A stretch of DNA of 42,603 nt from contig CAZPPT010000013.1 in assembly GCA_964588555.1 (NCBI GenBank), positions 1 to 42,603 of the forward strand, written 5' to 3'. This DNA comes from JAGVWJ01 sp964588555 (GTDB taxonomy: Archaea; Micrarchaeota; Micrarchaeia; Anstonellales; Bilamarchaeaceae). Positions 15,844-22,604 of this stretch are shown piece by piece. The first letter of the stretch is position 1; the number at the start of each line of letters is the position of its first letter. The notes under the pieces were generated by a model. The model was not told where the DNA came from, ran no database searches, and saw only the letters and a program-made list of their open reading frames with translations. Made by a program: the position numbers and the translations under genes.

Positions 15844-16899
15844 ATGCAAAAGGTCAATCCGTTTACACCGGGGATAAACCAATTTGGAAGAAAAAACGAG
15901 GAGGCGCGTTTCGAGGAGCTTCTTGGCAGGGTACGCGCAGGCACGGCTGAAGCGCTTGCGATTACAAGCGTGCGGGGAATGGGAAAAACGTATCTTCTTG
16001 AGAAGTTTGCGGGCATTGCAAGGAGAAGTAATACACTTACCATAAGTACGCGGGCACAAAAAGGCGAAGGCGTGGGCGACATACTAAAAAAGATTGCGAA
16101 CGAATTGCAACGTTCACTTGAGGAAATAAACGAAACATCTGCCATGCCAATAGGTGCCCTCAGACTTGCAATCTTCAGCGGCAAAGGAAATGCACATGTC
16201 CAGTATGAAAAAGCATATTCTGTGCTCAAGAACTATTTTGAGGCAATTGCCATATTAATCGACAATGCCGAAAAATTAAAACCCGGCACGATTAACGAGC
16301 TTGCCCGCATTGTTGAAAAACTTGCACAAGAAAATATGCCCTATTTCCTGGTATTTTCCTACAGCGGAGGGCTAAAAATAACAGGTGAAAAAATAAGGGA
16401 AATACGGGTACCCCCGTTGCGCGATACGGAAATGAAAAAGGCCATCGAAGGGGCACTTAAGCCGCATGGGCTGCGTATGGGGGATGAATGCCTTGCTGCG
16501 ATCATGGCGGATTCACAAGGGCATCCGCTCGTATTCCTTATCACGTGCTGGATATTGTTTGACCGGATGCGGGAAAACGAAAAAATAATAAGTAAGGGAC
16601 ATTATGTTCGAAACCGGGACGCAATTATCGATAAACTGGGCCAGGAACTCTTTGACGAGCTATATGACAAGGCTTCTGCAAGTGAGCGAAATATTGTCGT
16701 GGCGCTTGCCCAAATGGGCGAGGTAATGCGTGTGAGGGATATTGCAACATACATAAAAAGCCCGATCAATACGGTTACCACGCTTATTGCAAGGCTCACT
16801 GAAGACGGGGTCGTAGAAAGAGAAGGCCGTGGAAAATACAAATTGTTCAACCCCCTGTTTGGAGGGTATGTCCTCAAAAGGGCGAACCTGCAGCCTTGA
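15844..16899 (+). CDS. AAA/STAND-type ATPase with C-terminal winged helix
   Basis: 351 aa. The N-terminus NPFTPGINQFGRKNE is the entry motif of the archaeal ATPase/Orc1-like STAND group. The P-loop is TSVRGMGKTY (K48, T49) and Walker B is AILIDNAEKL (D140). A helical lid (RVPPLRDTEMKKAIEGAL) and a C-terminal winged helix (~285-345: VALAQMGEVMRVRDIATYI, then a wing ending in GRGKYKLFNPLF) follow. These proteins are ATP-driven switches, often DNA-associated; the partner is unknown. There is no origin-binding feature to call it Orc1/Cdc6. It is divergent from the giant-protein gene and its 3' end overlaps the convergent PLD gene by 26 nt. Confidence 0.8.
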   Translation: MQKVNPFTPGINQFGRKNEEARFEELLGRVRAGTAEALAITSVRGMGKTYLLEKFAGIARRSNTLTISTRAQKGEGVGDILKKIANELQRSLEEINETSAMPIGALRLAIFSGKGNAHVQYEKAYSVLKNYFEAIAILIDNAEKLKPGTINELARIVEKLAQENMPYFLVFSYSGGLKITGEKIREIRVPPLRDTEMKKAIEGALKPHGLRMGDECLAAIMADSQGHPLVFLITCWILFDRMRENEKIISKGHYVRNRDAIIDKLGQELFDELYDKASASERNIVVALAQMGEVMRVRDIATYIKSPINTVTTLIARLTEDGVVEREGRGKYKLFNPLFGGYVLKRANLQP

Positions 16900-17404
16900 G
16901 CCAATCCTCCTCAAAAATCCGCCTAAATTCATTCACCACAGAAAGTGTGTGGATGATAACGCTTGCCTCACGATTCCCATGGAGTGCAGAATTGCTAAAA
17001 TTATGCGAGCCGATAAAAAGGCGCCCCCCATCAGCGATGATAAACTTCGCATGGGTGAGCTTATACTCTTCTGTCGCCCAGGCAATGTCAATTCCGCCAG
17101 ACTGGAGCGCGTCAAATACCTTTTTATTCTCGGCACTAAGCACACGTTTCTCAAGAATTATACGAACCCGCACCCCGCGTTCGTGCGCGCGCAAAAGCGC
17201 CTGTGCAACCTCGTCGGAAGTAAACACGTACATTTCTATATCAAGCGTCCGCTCTGCAGAATCGATAAATGAAAGGACCTGTTCCGCACCGTCAGGAGAA
17301 AAAACAGGTTCAATAGAAGAAGAAATGAATGTGGAATAAAAAAAGAATATCCCAAACCCGAAAACAACGCCTAAAAGGAAAATAAATAGGGGGTTGTGTT
17401 TCAC
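16874..17404 (-). CDS. Membrane-anchored phospholipase D-family protein (Nuc-like, single HKD)
   Basis: 176 aa from a GTG start. An N-terminal hydrophobic helix (residues 6-27) anchors or exports it. One HKD motif is present: THAKFIIADGG (H118, K120, D125) followed by GSHNFSNSA (G132, S133, N135) and E146. Single-HKD proteins of this size act as dimers, as in the Nuc nuclease and mitochondrial Zucchini/PLD6, hydrolysing nucleic acid or phospholipid phosphodiesters; the substrate here is unknown. The predicted active site is outside the cytoplasm. It follows the OB-fold gene by 6 nt (an operon) and overlaps the 3' end of the ATPase gene. Confidence 0.88.
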   Translation of the reverse strand: MKHNPLFIFLLGVVFGFGIFFFYSTFISSSIEPVFSPDGAEQVLSFIDSAERTLDIEMYVFTSDEVAQALLRAHERGVRVRIILEKRVLSAENKKVFDALQSGGIDIAWATEEYKLTHAKFIIADGGRLFIGSHNFSNSALHGNREASVIIHTLSVVNEFRRIFEEDWLKAAGSPF

Positions 17405-17410
17405 AAGCGA

Positions 17411-17698
17411 CTACTCCATGACGGCCATTTTTCCAAACTTGCCAAGCGTAAGCTGGATCTTGCCTTGCCATTCATTTACGTAGCCGTTTTCGATCTTGAT
17501 TTTGCTTCCTGCCTTTACCTGATCGATCTGGTCATTCCAGAGGGTCAGTTGAATCGAACCTGAGTCGTCGCTGATTGTCGCATTTGCAAGGCGCAAGGTT
17601 CTTCCGTACTTGTTCATGGTCCGCGGTTCTTCTACCGCATCGACAGTAGCTTCAAGCATTACGTTGCCCATACGGGGCTTTAATTCGTTAATTTTCAT
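17411..17698 (-). CDS. Single OB-fold ssDNA/RNA-binding protein (RPA/SOSS-B-like)
   Basis: 95 aa made of one OB fold. The pattern from MKINELKPRMGNVMLEATVD through RLANATISDDSGSIQLTLWN to GSKIKIENGYVNEWQGKIQL is that of archaeal short RPA-like and human SSB1/SOSS-B proteins. It probably binds single-stranded nucleic acid in replication or repair. There are no zinc-finger or acidic tail extensions. GGTG lies 9 nt before the ATG. The PLD-family gene starts 6 nt downstream. It shares a TATA box with the divergent zinc-finger gene. Confidence 0.87.
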   Translation of the reverse strand: MKINELKPRMGNVMLEATVDAVEEPRTMNKYGRTLRLANATISDDSGSIQLTLWNDQIDQVKAGSKIKIENGYVNEWQGKIQLTLGKFGKMAVME

Positions 17699-17730
17699 AA
17701 GAACACCTACTTACTACTAGATACACTCTA

Positions 17731-17741
17731 TTTTAATTACT
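17731..17741. promoter_or_regulatory. Shared TATA box, OB-fold gene (-) and zinc-finger gene (+)
   Basis: TTTTAATTAC in the middle of the 84-bp gap is the only TATA-like element. About 25 nt on either side gives transcription starts near 17710 (-) and 17760 (+), each leaving a short leader with a Shine-Dalgarno. Confidence 0.4.
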
Positions 17742-17782
17742 TCCCATGCTGAGTTTAGCTACTTAGTAATGGGGGTGAAAAA

Positions 17783-17941
17783 ATGTTTGAAGGGGACAGG
17801 CACTGCGCAGTCTGTAAGAATGAGATCCCGGAAAAGAATGCAAAATTTGGTGTAAGCCTAACAGGGTTCACCCACGTATTCTGCACGGGCTGCTATGAAA
17901 ACAAAAAAGAACAGGTAAAAAAGATACTGCATCACAACTGA
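17783..17941 (+). CDS. 52-residue four-cysteine zinc-finger protein
   Basis: A short gene with a very strong Shine-Dalgarno (GGGGGTG, 17771-17777) 5 nt before the ATG. The protein has two CxxC knuckles, CAVCKNEIPEKNAKFGVSL and, after TGFTHVF, CTGC, followed by a lysine-rich helical end (KKEQVKKILHHN). The arrangement is that of a small treble-clef/zinc-ribbon protein that would bind one zinc and perhaps nucleic acid. I do not recognise a named family. It is divergent from the OB-fold gene. Confidence 0.75.
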   Translation: MFEGDRHCAVCKNEIPEKNAKFGVSLTGFTHVFCTGCYENKKEQVKKILHHN

Positions 17942-17988
17942 CGATCATCCTTGTTTTTTATTTTTTTGAAATTTGATTTTCTTATTTT

Positions 17989-18067
17989 ATCAGTACTCAA
18001 GATCTATGTGCTTGAAAAGCACATCTCTTGGGTACTTCTTCACTTCGTTCATCAGTACTCAAGATCT
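17989..18067. repeat. Long hairpin and 17-bp direct repeat after the zinc-finger gene
   Basis: The 17-bp sequence ATCAGTACTCAAGATCT occurs at 17989-18005 and 18051-18067. In the first copy AGTACTCAAG (17992-18001) pairs with CTTGGGTACT (18027-18036), enclosing a perfect ATGTGCTT/AAGCACAT stem (18006-18013, 18017-18024). The result is a ~45-nt hairpin. The second copy lacks the pairing arm but is followed by GCGC-TTTT-GCGC. The element lies between convergent genes and may stop transcription both ways. Confidence 0.6.
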
Positions 18068-18107
18068 CGGTCATTGCGCTTTTGCGCTCCCTGGTATTGC
18101 ATTGTCA

Positions 18108-19079
18108 TCATGTAGTATTTCTTTTGTTGCGAAAGGCTATTAATGCCTTGTCCAAAAGGGAGGATAAAAACGCAAAAAGAAAAAGAAGGGTAAGGCTGAT
18201 AATGCTTGCAGTTGGCCAATCAAATAGGCGCAGGCTGTACCTGCCATGCGCCGCATAATAAAATGCAAGCGGGATAAGAAAGCATACCCACATCAAGACC
18301 CAGTAACGGAGGGGATTTTTTCCGACGTATGCAAGAAAATCGAATTGAAGGTTGAAACGGCGCATAAAAAAATCAAAGAGCACATAAAGGGTCGCCCCAA
18401 GGACAATTGACATGTACATAAATGGGGGGGAGACGCGGAGCTTATCAACAGGAAAAAAGAAAAGCGTTGCAACGTAGAGAAGAAACGCGACATATGCCGC
18501 ATGCACGGCCGCATGCTTATTGCCCTTAATAAGGCCCTTGCCGATTGCAAGTCCTGCAAGCGCGACCGGAAGGTAAAACGGCGCACCGGGGTATCCGCCA
18601 AGGTTCGCGGCGTCAAAGAATGAAACCCCAAACTGAACAACGACAAATGCATAAATGCCCGCAAGAAGAATTGAAAAAATCGCGTAAAACCAATTTGGAA
18701 GCGGAAAAAAAGCAACTGAAAAAATGAACATGATTGCTGCAAGCATGATCTCATCCATGCCAAACGGGACGTTGCTTGAGATAGGGGAGAGGAAAAATGA
18801 AACGCCGATAAGTAACGCCGCACGTTCGGCCACGTCAAGCAAAAACGGGATCGGTTTTTTTTCCTTTCTCCGTTCAATAAAATATGCCGCAGATATTCCG
18901 CTCGCAAAGATAAAAAGCGGCAGGACAAAGTCGCCAAGGTGCATCTGTCCTGCAACATTGTGTGTAAGTACGTCTGGAAGGCCTTGCGTGATCTGGTAGA
19001 TGATGGTAAAAAAGACCATGCCGATGATTGCAAACCCCCGCGTAACGTCAAGCGTGCGGTTGCGCGTAGACCCTACCAT
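18108..19079 (-). CDS. HGSNAT-like multipass acyltransferase
   Basis: 323 aa with about eight to nine membrane helices. Two family signatures are clear: RTLDVTRGFAIIGMVFF at the N-terminus and GDFVLPLFIFASGISAAYF after the first helix. They match the heparan-alpha-glucosaminide N-acetyltransferase (DUF1624/DUF5009) superfamily. Its members move an acetyl group from cytoplasmic acetyl-CoA across the membrane onto a sugar; in archaea a surface glycan or glycolipid is the probable acceptor, which is inference. Length is close to that of prokaryotic members. No co-transcribed neighbour is evident. The start is the first ATG of the frame and no Shine-Dalgarno is visible. Confidence 0.8.
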   Translation of the reverse strand: MVGSTRNRTLDVTRGFAIIGMVFFTIIYQITQGLPDVLTHNVAGQMHLGDFVLPLFIFASGISAAYFIERRKEKKPIPFLLDVAERAALLIGVSFFLSPISSNVPFGMDEIMLAAIMFIFSVAFFPLPNWFYAIFSILLAGIYAFVVVQFGVSFFDAANLGGYPGAPFYLPVALAGLAIGKGLIKGNKHAAVHAAYVAFLLYVATLFFFPVDKLRVSPPFMYMSIVLGATLYVLFDFFMRRFNLQFDFLAYVGKNPLRYWVLMWVCFLIPLAFYYAAHGRYSLRLFDWPTASIISLTLLFLFAFLSSLLDKALIAFRNKRNTT

Positions 19080-19158
19080 AGGAGTAAAATAAACGGGAAA
19101 GAATAAAACAGTCGCTGTTTAGTGTGTATTTTTAAGATTAATGATGTATACTACTACC

Positions 19159-19818
19159 ATGGCTTTAAGACAAAGTGAAAAGGCAAAACAGACAAGGAGA
19201 GCACACAACGCGAATAGAACGAGCCAGCCTTCTCTTATGGAATGGGACAGATTAATGCCGCTTGTAGGGTTTGTTAATGAGCATGTGCCATCTAACGCCA
19301 AGGTAATTTTACTGGGAGATGGAAAAGGTACACTTGCAACATTCTTGGAAAGAAAAGATAGGGCGTTTGTAAATGTAGAACTAGGAAGAGTGGAAAACCC
19401 GGCACCTGGGGTAGAACAGGTCATTGGTGACATGGAAGAGCGCATCCCCGTTGCACGGGAAAATGGAAGGCCGCATGCGATTGTCACTCCATTCTCCCTA
19501 GAGTATACGAGTATCCCACAATCAAGTAGGGTAATTGCGGATTATTTAATGCAAGGCGAACGGTTGATCTGCCTATGCCACCATTACGACGGATACATTA
19601 TCGAGCAGTACAGGGAAGCTCTAAAAACCCGACTCAAGCACGATGAAGCGTTCAAAGAATTAACAAAAATGCTCCTTGCACAACCGCTTACTAGATTCGA
19701 AGATTTAGTGGATTTGATTGACCGCCGGCTGCATGTGGACGGAAGAAATGCGTTTTTATATGCAAAGGGATGCAGATATGTCGCAGTTGGCGGAATGTTT
19801 GAAAAAATAGAAGAATAA
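19159..19818 (+). CDS. Rossmann-fold, methyltransferase-like protein
   Basis: 219 aa. I chose ATG 19159 because a TATA box (TATTTTTAAG, 19127-19136) lies 25 nt before it, giving a leaderless mRNA; the in-frame ATG at 19141 would be upstream of that start. Residues ~40-110 read like a SAM-dependent methyltransferase core: AKVILLGDGKGTLATFLE (motif I), FVNVEL (motif II), VIGDMEERIPV (motif III) and AIVTPFSLEY (motif IV). The C-terminal ~80 residues are helical. The glycine pattern GDGKG is not fully standard, so the function is provisional and no substrate can be named. Confidence 0.6.
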   Translation: MALRQSEKAKQTRRAHNANRTSQPSLMEWDRLMPLVGFVNEHVPSNAKVILLGDGKGTLATFLERKDRAFVNVELGRVENPAPGVEQVIGDMEERIPVARENGRPHAIVTPFSLEYTSIPQSSRVIADYLMQGERLICLCHHYDGYIIEQYREALKTRLKHDEAFKELTKMLLAQPLTRFEDLVDLIDRRLHVDGRNAFLYAKGCRYVAVGGMFEKIEE

Positions 19819-19846
19819 AAAGAAAAATAAAAAATCGAATAGCGGG

Positions 19847-19953
19847 TTTGTCAAGATGGCAAAAAGATTTTCCCTTTGGGAAAATATTTTGTTTTTCCGA
19901 TTTACGGAAAAGACAAAAAAATCTTGACAAATTTTGACGTCATAGGCGTCAAA
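19847..19953. repeat. Branched inverted-repeat element between convergent genes
   Basis: Perfect 11-bp arms TTTGTCAAGAT (19847-19857) and ATCTTGACAAA (19921-19931) enclose two further perfect hairpins: TTTTCCC/GGGAAAA (19868-19874, 19878-19884, extendable by one A-T) and TTTTCCG/CGGAAAA (19893-19899, 19905-19911). A fourth stem TTTGACG/CGTCAAA (19933-19939, 19947-19953) overlaps the TFB stop codon. Together they draw a three-way junction plus a hairpin. On the TFB strand the element has a T7 run, so it could be the TFB terminator/3' UTR or a small RNA. Confidence 0.7.
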
Positions 19954-20899
19954 GGTTAATCTTCAAACCGAGCTCTTTCTTTAATTCGCGATAGCGGTTT
20001 CTAATAGTTACTTCAGTTACACCTGCAACGTCAGCAACCTCCTTTTGCGTGCGCTTCTCGCCAAACATCGCACTTGCGATATAAAGTGCTGCTGCTGCGA
20101 CACCCGTGGGGCCGCGCCCTGAAATGAGGCCACGCCGCAACGCCTTTTTGATAAGCTTGATCGCCTCCTGTTGTACCTGCCCGCCTAATCGCAAGGCAGC
20201 TGCAAACTTCTCAACATACTGGCTGGGGTCTGTAAGCGGCACGTCAACGTCGAGTTCTGTTTTCAAGAACCGGTACGCACGACCGATCTCCTTCTTCTCA
20301 ATACCGCTTGCCTTTGAAATCTCGTCAAGTGTTCGTGGAATACCCTGCATCCTGCAGATGGCATAGATGACCGCTGCAACAACGCTTTCAATAAGCCTAC
20401 CGCGAATGAGCTCTTCCTTTACTGCACGTCTGTAAAGAAGTGCTGCACTTTCCTTTACATTTTCCGGTAACCCAAGGCTGCTAGCAACCCGGTCTAATTC
20501 TGCCAAAGCAATAACTAAGTTTCGCTCCATGGAAGTGGCAATGCTGACACGCTTATGCCACTTTCTCATACGGTAGAGCTGTGCCTGCTTTCGGGGGGAT
20601 ATCTTTCCGCCGCGGATATCACGGTTATATTGGTCAATCTCAGTAACGAGACCCTTGTTTGGGCGCATATATTTTATGGGCGCACCGCCGCGGGCACGTT
20701 TGCCTTTTTGTTCGGCATCAAACGCACGCCACTCCGGACCGAGGTCTTCAATGTTCTCAGCAATTATAAGCCCGCAGCTGCCGCAGAGTAATTCGCCGCG
20801 CTCATAGTCGCGGATAATGCGCTTGCCACCGCATTCTGGACACTTAGATGCTGTTGTTGAAGCAGGAGCACTTGCTGCTGGTTTTGGCACAGTTGTCAT
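19949..20899 (-). CDS. tfb: Transcription initiation factor TFB
   Basis: 316 aa. TFB bridges TBP-TATA DNA and RNA polymerase. The N-terminal zinc ribbon is CPECGGKRIIRDYERGELLC followed by GSC (C20, C23, C39, C42). The B-reader/linker region follows, with GPEWRAFDAEQKGKRARGG. Two cyclin repeats follow, including GISGRGPTG in the core, ending with the BRE-recognition helix of the second repeat (TEVTIRNRYRELKKEL). I took the ATG at 20899, preceded by GGTG at 12-9 nt, over the in-frame ATG at 20920. A low-complexity Ala/Ser/Thr stretch precedes the ribbon. It is the only TFB in this window and stands alone. Confidence 0.95.
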   Translation of the reverse strand: MTTVPKPAASAPASTTASKCPECGGKRIIRDYERGELLCGSCGLIIAENIEDLGPEWRAFDAEQKGKRARGGAPIKYMRPNKGLVTEIDQYNRDIRGGKISPRKQAQLYRMRKWHKRVSIATSMERNLVIALAELDRVASSLGLPENVKESAALLYRRAVKEELIRGRLIESVVAAVIYAICRMQGIPRTLDEISKASGIEKKEIGRAYRFLKTELDVDVPLTDPSQYVEKFAAALRLGGQVQQEAIKLIKKALRRGLISGRGPTGVAAAALYIASAMFGEKRTQKEVADVAGVTEVTIRNRYRELKKELGLKINL

Positions 20900-20920
20900 A
20901 CGTTTCACCTTTATCCCCAT

Positions 20921-21111
20921 ATATAATCATAAAGCTAATTTGTCTTAATTTAGAAATGGAAACCGCATTGATTTTCAAATATTCAGCTCCGACCCTCCCG
21001 AAAGGAAGAGTAGTCTTTTAAATGTTTGTACAACCTTTATAAAGGTACTCCTATTTAAACCTATCGGTTTTTTTGTTTCTTTTTATGAAGAAAAGAGCAT
21101 ATATAAAAAGG
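20921..21111 (-). promoter_or_regulatory. TFB upstream region
   Basis: The 191-bp gap between the Lrp gene end and TFB is AT-rich with several TATA-like stretches on the minus strand. The stretch at about 20922-20930 fits a start near 20899, and another is ACATTTAAAAGAC (about 21013-21025). No gene or clear operator is seen. Confidence 0.3.
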
Positions 21112-21549
21112 CTACTTAACAATGTTCTGGAACGCAATCATCGTCTGTGTTTGGGCAATCTCATTGAATGTGCGCAAGTGTTTGAGCACAAAACGGTCCA
21201 ATTCGTCAATATCTGCAATGCGCACTTTTAAAATGATATCGAACTCGCCTGTAATCGCAGAGCCGTCTTCAACGAAATCGTGCTTAATGAGCTCATGCAA
21301 AAGAACAATGTGGTCACTCTTTGGGGTTGCCTTTACAAGAACATACGCTGCCATCTTTCGGCCAAGCTTTGCCTTGTCAAGTACAATGGTAAAGCGCTTG
21401 ATAATGCCATCTTTCTTGAGTTTTTTGAGGCGGTGATGGACGGTTGCGATTGGTATGCTGGTCTTACGGGAAATCTGCTGTATCGAAAGCGATGAATCGT
21501 GCTTCAATACTTCAAGAATATGATCGTCCTTCTCATCTAAATCAATCAT
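21112..21549 (-). CDS. Lrp/AsnC-family transcriptional regulator
   Basis: 145 aa. The N-terminal helix-turn-helix (residues ~5-50) begins LDEKDDHILEVLKHDSSLSI and contains the recognition helix IPIATVHHRLKKLKKDG. The C-terminal RAM (ferredoxin-like) domain spans ~65-145, with YVLVKATPK and GEFDIILKVRI. Such proteins form octamers and sense amino acids or act as global regulators; the ligand here is unknown. An AT-rich TATA region (about 21568-21578) lies ~25 nt before the ATG, so the mRNA is probably leaderless. The 230-bp AT-rich upstream region contains a large palindrome, typical of an autoregulated Lrp gene. Confidence 0.92.
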   Translation of the reverse strand: MIDLDEKDDHILEVLKHDSSLSIQQISRKTSIPIATVHHRLKKLKKDGIIKRFTIVLDKAKLGRKMAAYVLVKATPKSDHIVLLHELIKHDFVEDGSAITGEFDIILKVRIADIDELDRFVLKHLRTFNEIAQTQTMIAFQNIVK

Positions 21550-21701
21550 ATTGAATAATTATACAATAAGATTTAAAAATATTGGGTATTTATTTGATTT
21601 TTTAGATATTTTAGATAAACCATTGTAAATCAGGAATGGTTAACTTTGAATACTTGAAGTAAGGCGGACAGGATAATAAAAACTTTTCAGTAAATCCAAT
21701 A

Positions 21702-21730
21702 GTATTTTATTTAATATTAAAATAAAATAT
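21702..21730. promoter_or_regulatory. AT-rich palindrome upstream of the Lrp gene
   Basis: TATTTTATTT and AAATAAAATA arms (about 10 bp each) flank an AATATTA centre within the AT-rich stretch between NMD3 and the Lrp gene (21550-21783). Lrp/AsnC proteins bind AT-rich dyads of this kind, so it is a candidate operator. No gene is seen in the stretch. Confidence 0.4.
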
Positions 21731-21783
21731 CGAATATTTATTCAAATTTTTATATTTAAATAGTATATTTGTATAAAAAATAG

Positions 21784-22569
21784 CTAATCATCCGATCTTT
21801 CAATAGAAGTTTTAGGTATGTCAAACCGCACCGCAATCGTACTCCGATACATCGTTTTTCCCTCTTTCATGCCAAAGAGCTTCTTGGTGATACGGTAGGT
21901 GAGTTGCAACTCACCAAGCACCTCAACCATCGCAGGCGTGCTCCCAAAATAAAGGTCGATACCGTCGCGGTTTTCCTCTACGCGGCTAACGAAACTCGTC
22001 TCGCTGATACGCCTTTGGATAGTTCGGGCGTATTTTTCAACCTTTTTCCGGTCGCCGCGCAACTGGAGTATCCCTTCATAATAACCACCACTAAGGCGCG
22101 AGCAGTCCGGGCAGATCGTAACCTGAAACGTGACTGGCGCCCGACGGATGATTGAAATTGATTTGGGGCCCTTGCTGATGACAAACGTAATCAAATTGGC
22201 ATTCCGGTCATAATACGCACGGGAAAATGAGCCCTTGCATTTGCGAAGTACGGTCCGCGAGATTTCCTCATTATCCTGTTTTACCCATTCCCTTCCCGAA
22301 CGGATGCGATCGCATCGCTTGCAGACGTCAAAAAGAATCTCCTTTGGAAGCGTAATGTCAACCGGATAACAATCAATGCAGAATGCCTCGATAAACTGCT
22401 TTTGCGCATTAGTGGCCCCGCAACGCGGGCAGATAATTGATGAAGGATTTCCCTGCTCTGCCGACGCGGCATGTGAAAGGGAAGAGACCGCGTCCTTCTG
22501 GTCTTTAGCAAGAGAAGCCTCGAATGGCACGGGTACGCGGGCATCTATCAATTTATCACCTGTCTCCAT
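21784..22569 (-). CDS. nmd3: NMD3-family 60S/50S ribosome export/assembly factor
   Basis: 261 aa. NMD3 in eukaryotes binds the 60S subunit; archaeal forms keep the N-terminal zinc domains and probably act in large-subunit maturation. Zinc pairs are visible at CPRCG (C47, C50), FCIDC (C64, C67) and CKRC (C83, C86). The diagnostic ICPDCSRLSGGYYEGILQLR and the downstream beta-rich region (FVSRVEENRDGIDLYFGS) match the family. The first ~44 residues are an N-terminal extension without zinc ligands, longer than usual. It is divergent from DUF2070, and its TATA overlaps the other promoter. Confidence 0.9.
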   Translation of the reverse strand: METGDKLIDARVPVPFEASLAKDQKDAVSSLSHAASAEQGNPSSIICPRCGATNAQKQFIEAFCIDCYPVDITLPKEILFDVCKRCDRIRSGREWVKQDNEEISRTVLRKCKGSFSRAYYDRNANLITFVISKGPKSISIIRRAPVTFQVTICPDCSRLSGGYYEGILQLRGDRKKVEKYARTIQRRISETSFVSRVEENRDGIDLYFGSTPAMVEVLGELQLTYRITKKLFGMKEGKTMYRSTIAVRFDIPKTSIERSDD

Positions 22570-22604
22570 ATGCTTTTTAAATATGGCAACGATTATATAA
22601 AAAT
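22570..22604. promoter_or_regulatory. Overlapping divergent promoters of nmd3 and the DUF2070 gene
   Basis: Only 35 bp separate the two ATGs. The plus-strand TATA (TTTTTAAATA, 22574-22583) lies 26 nt before the DUF2070 ATG, and the minus-strand TATA (TATATAAT, 22600-22593) lies ~28 nt before the nmd3 ATG. Each TATA falls inside the other promoter's initiation region, so the two genes should compete for polymerase. Confidence 0.55.

Noticed and set aside
15178..16059. 293-residue minus-strand frame spanning the giant-protein gene start
   Set aside because: It covers the promoter gap and the ATPase start in another frame, is rich in R and C shadow residues and has no start signal.
15844..16899. 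Orc1/Cdc6 replication initiator
   Set aside because: The P-loop and winged helix agree with a general STAND/AAA ATPase; no initiator-specific motif or nearby origin repeat is seen.
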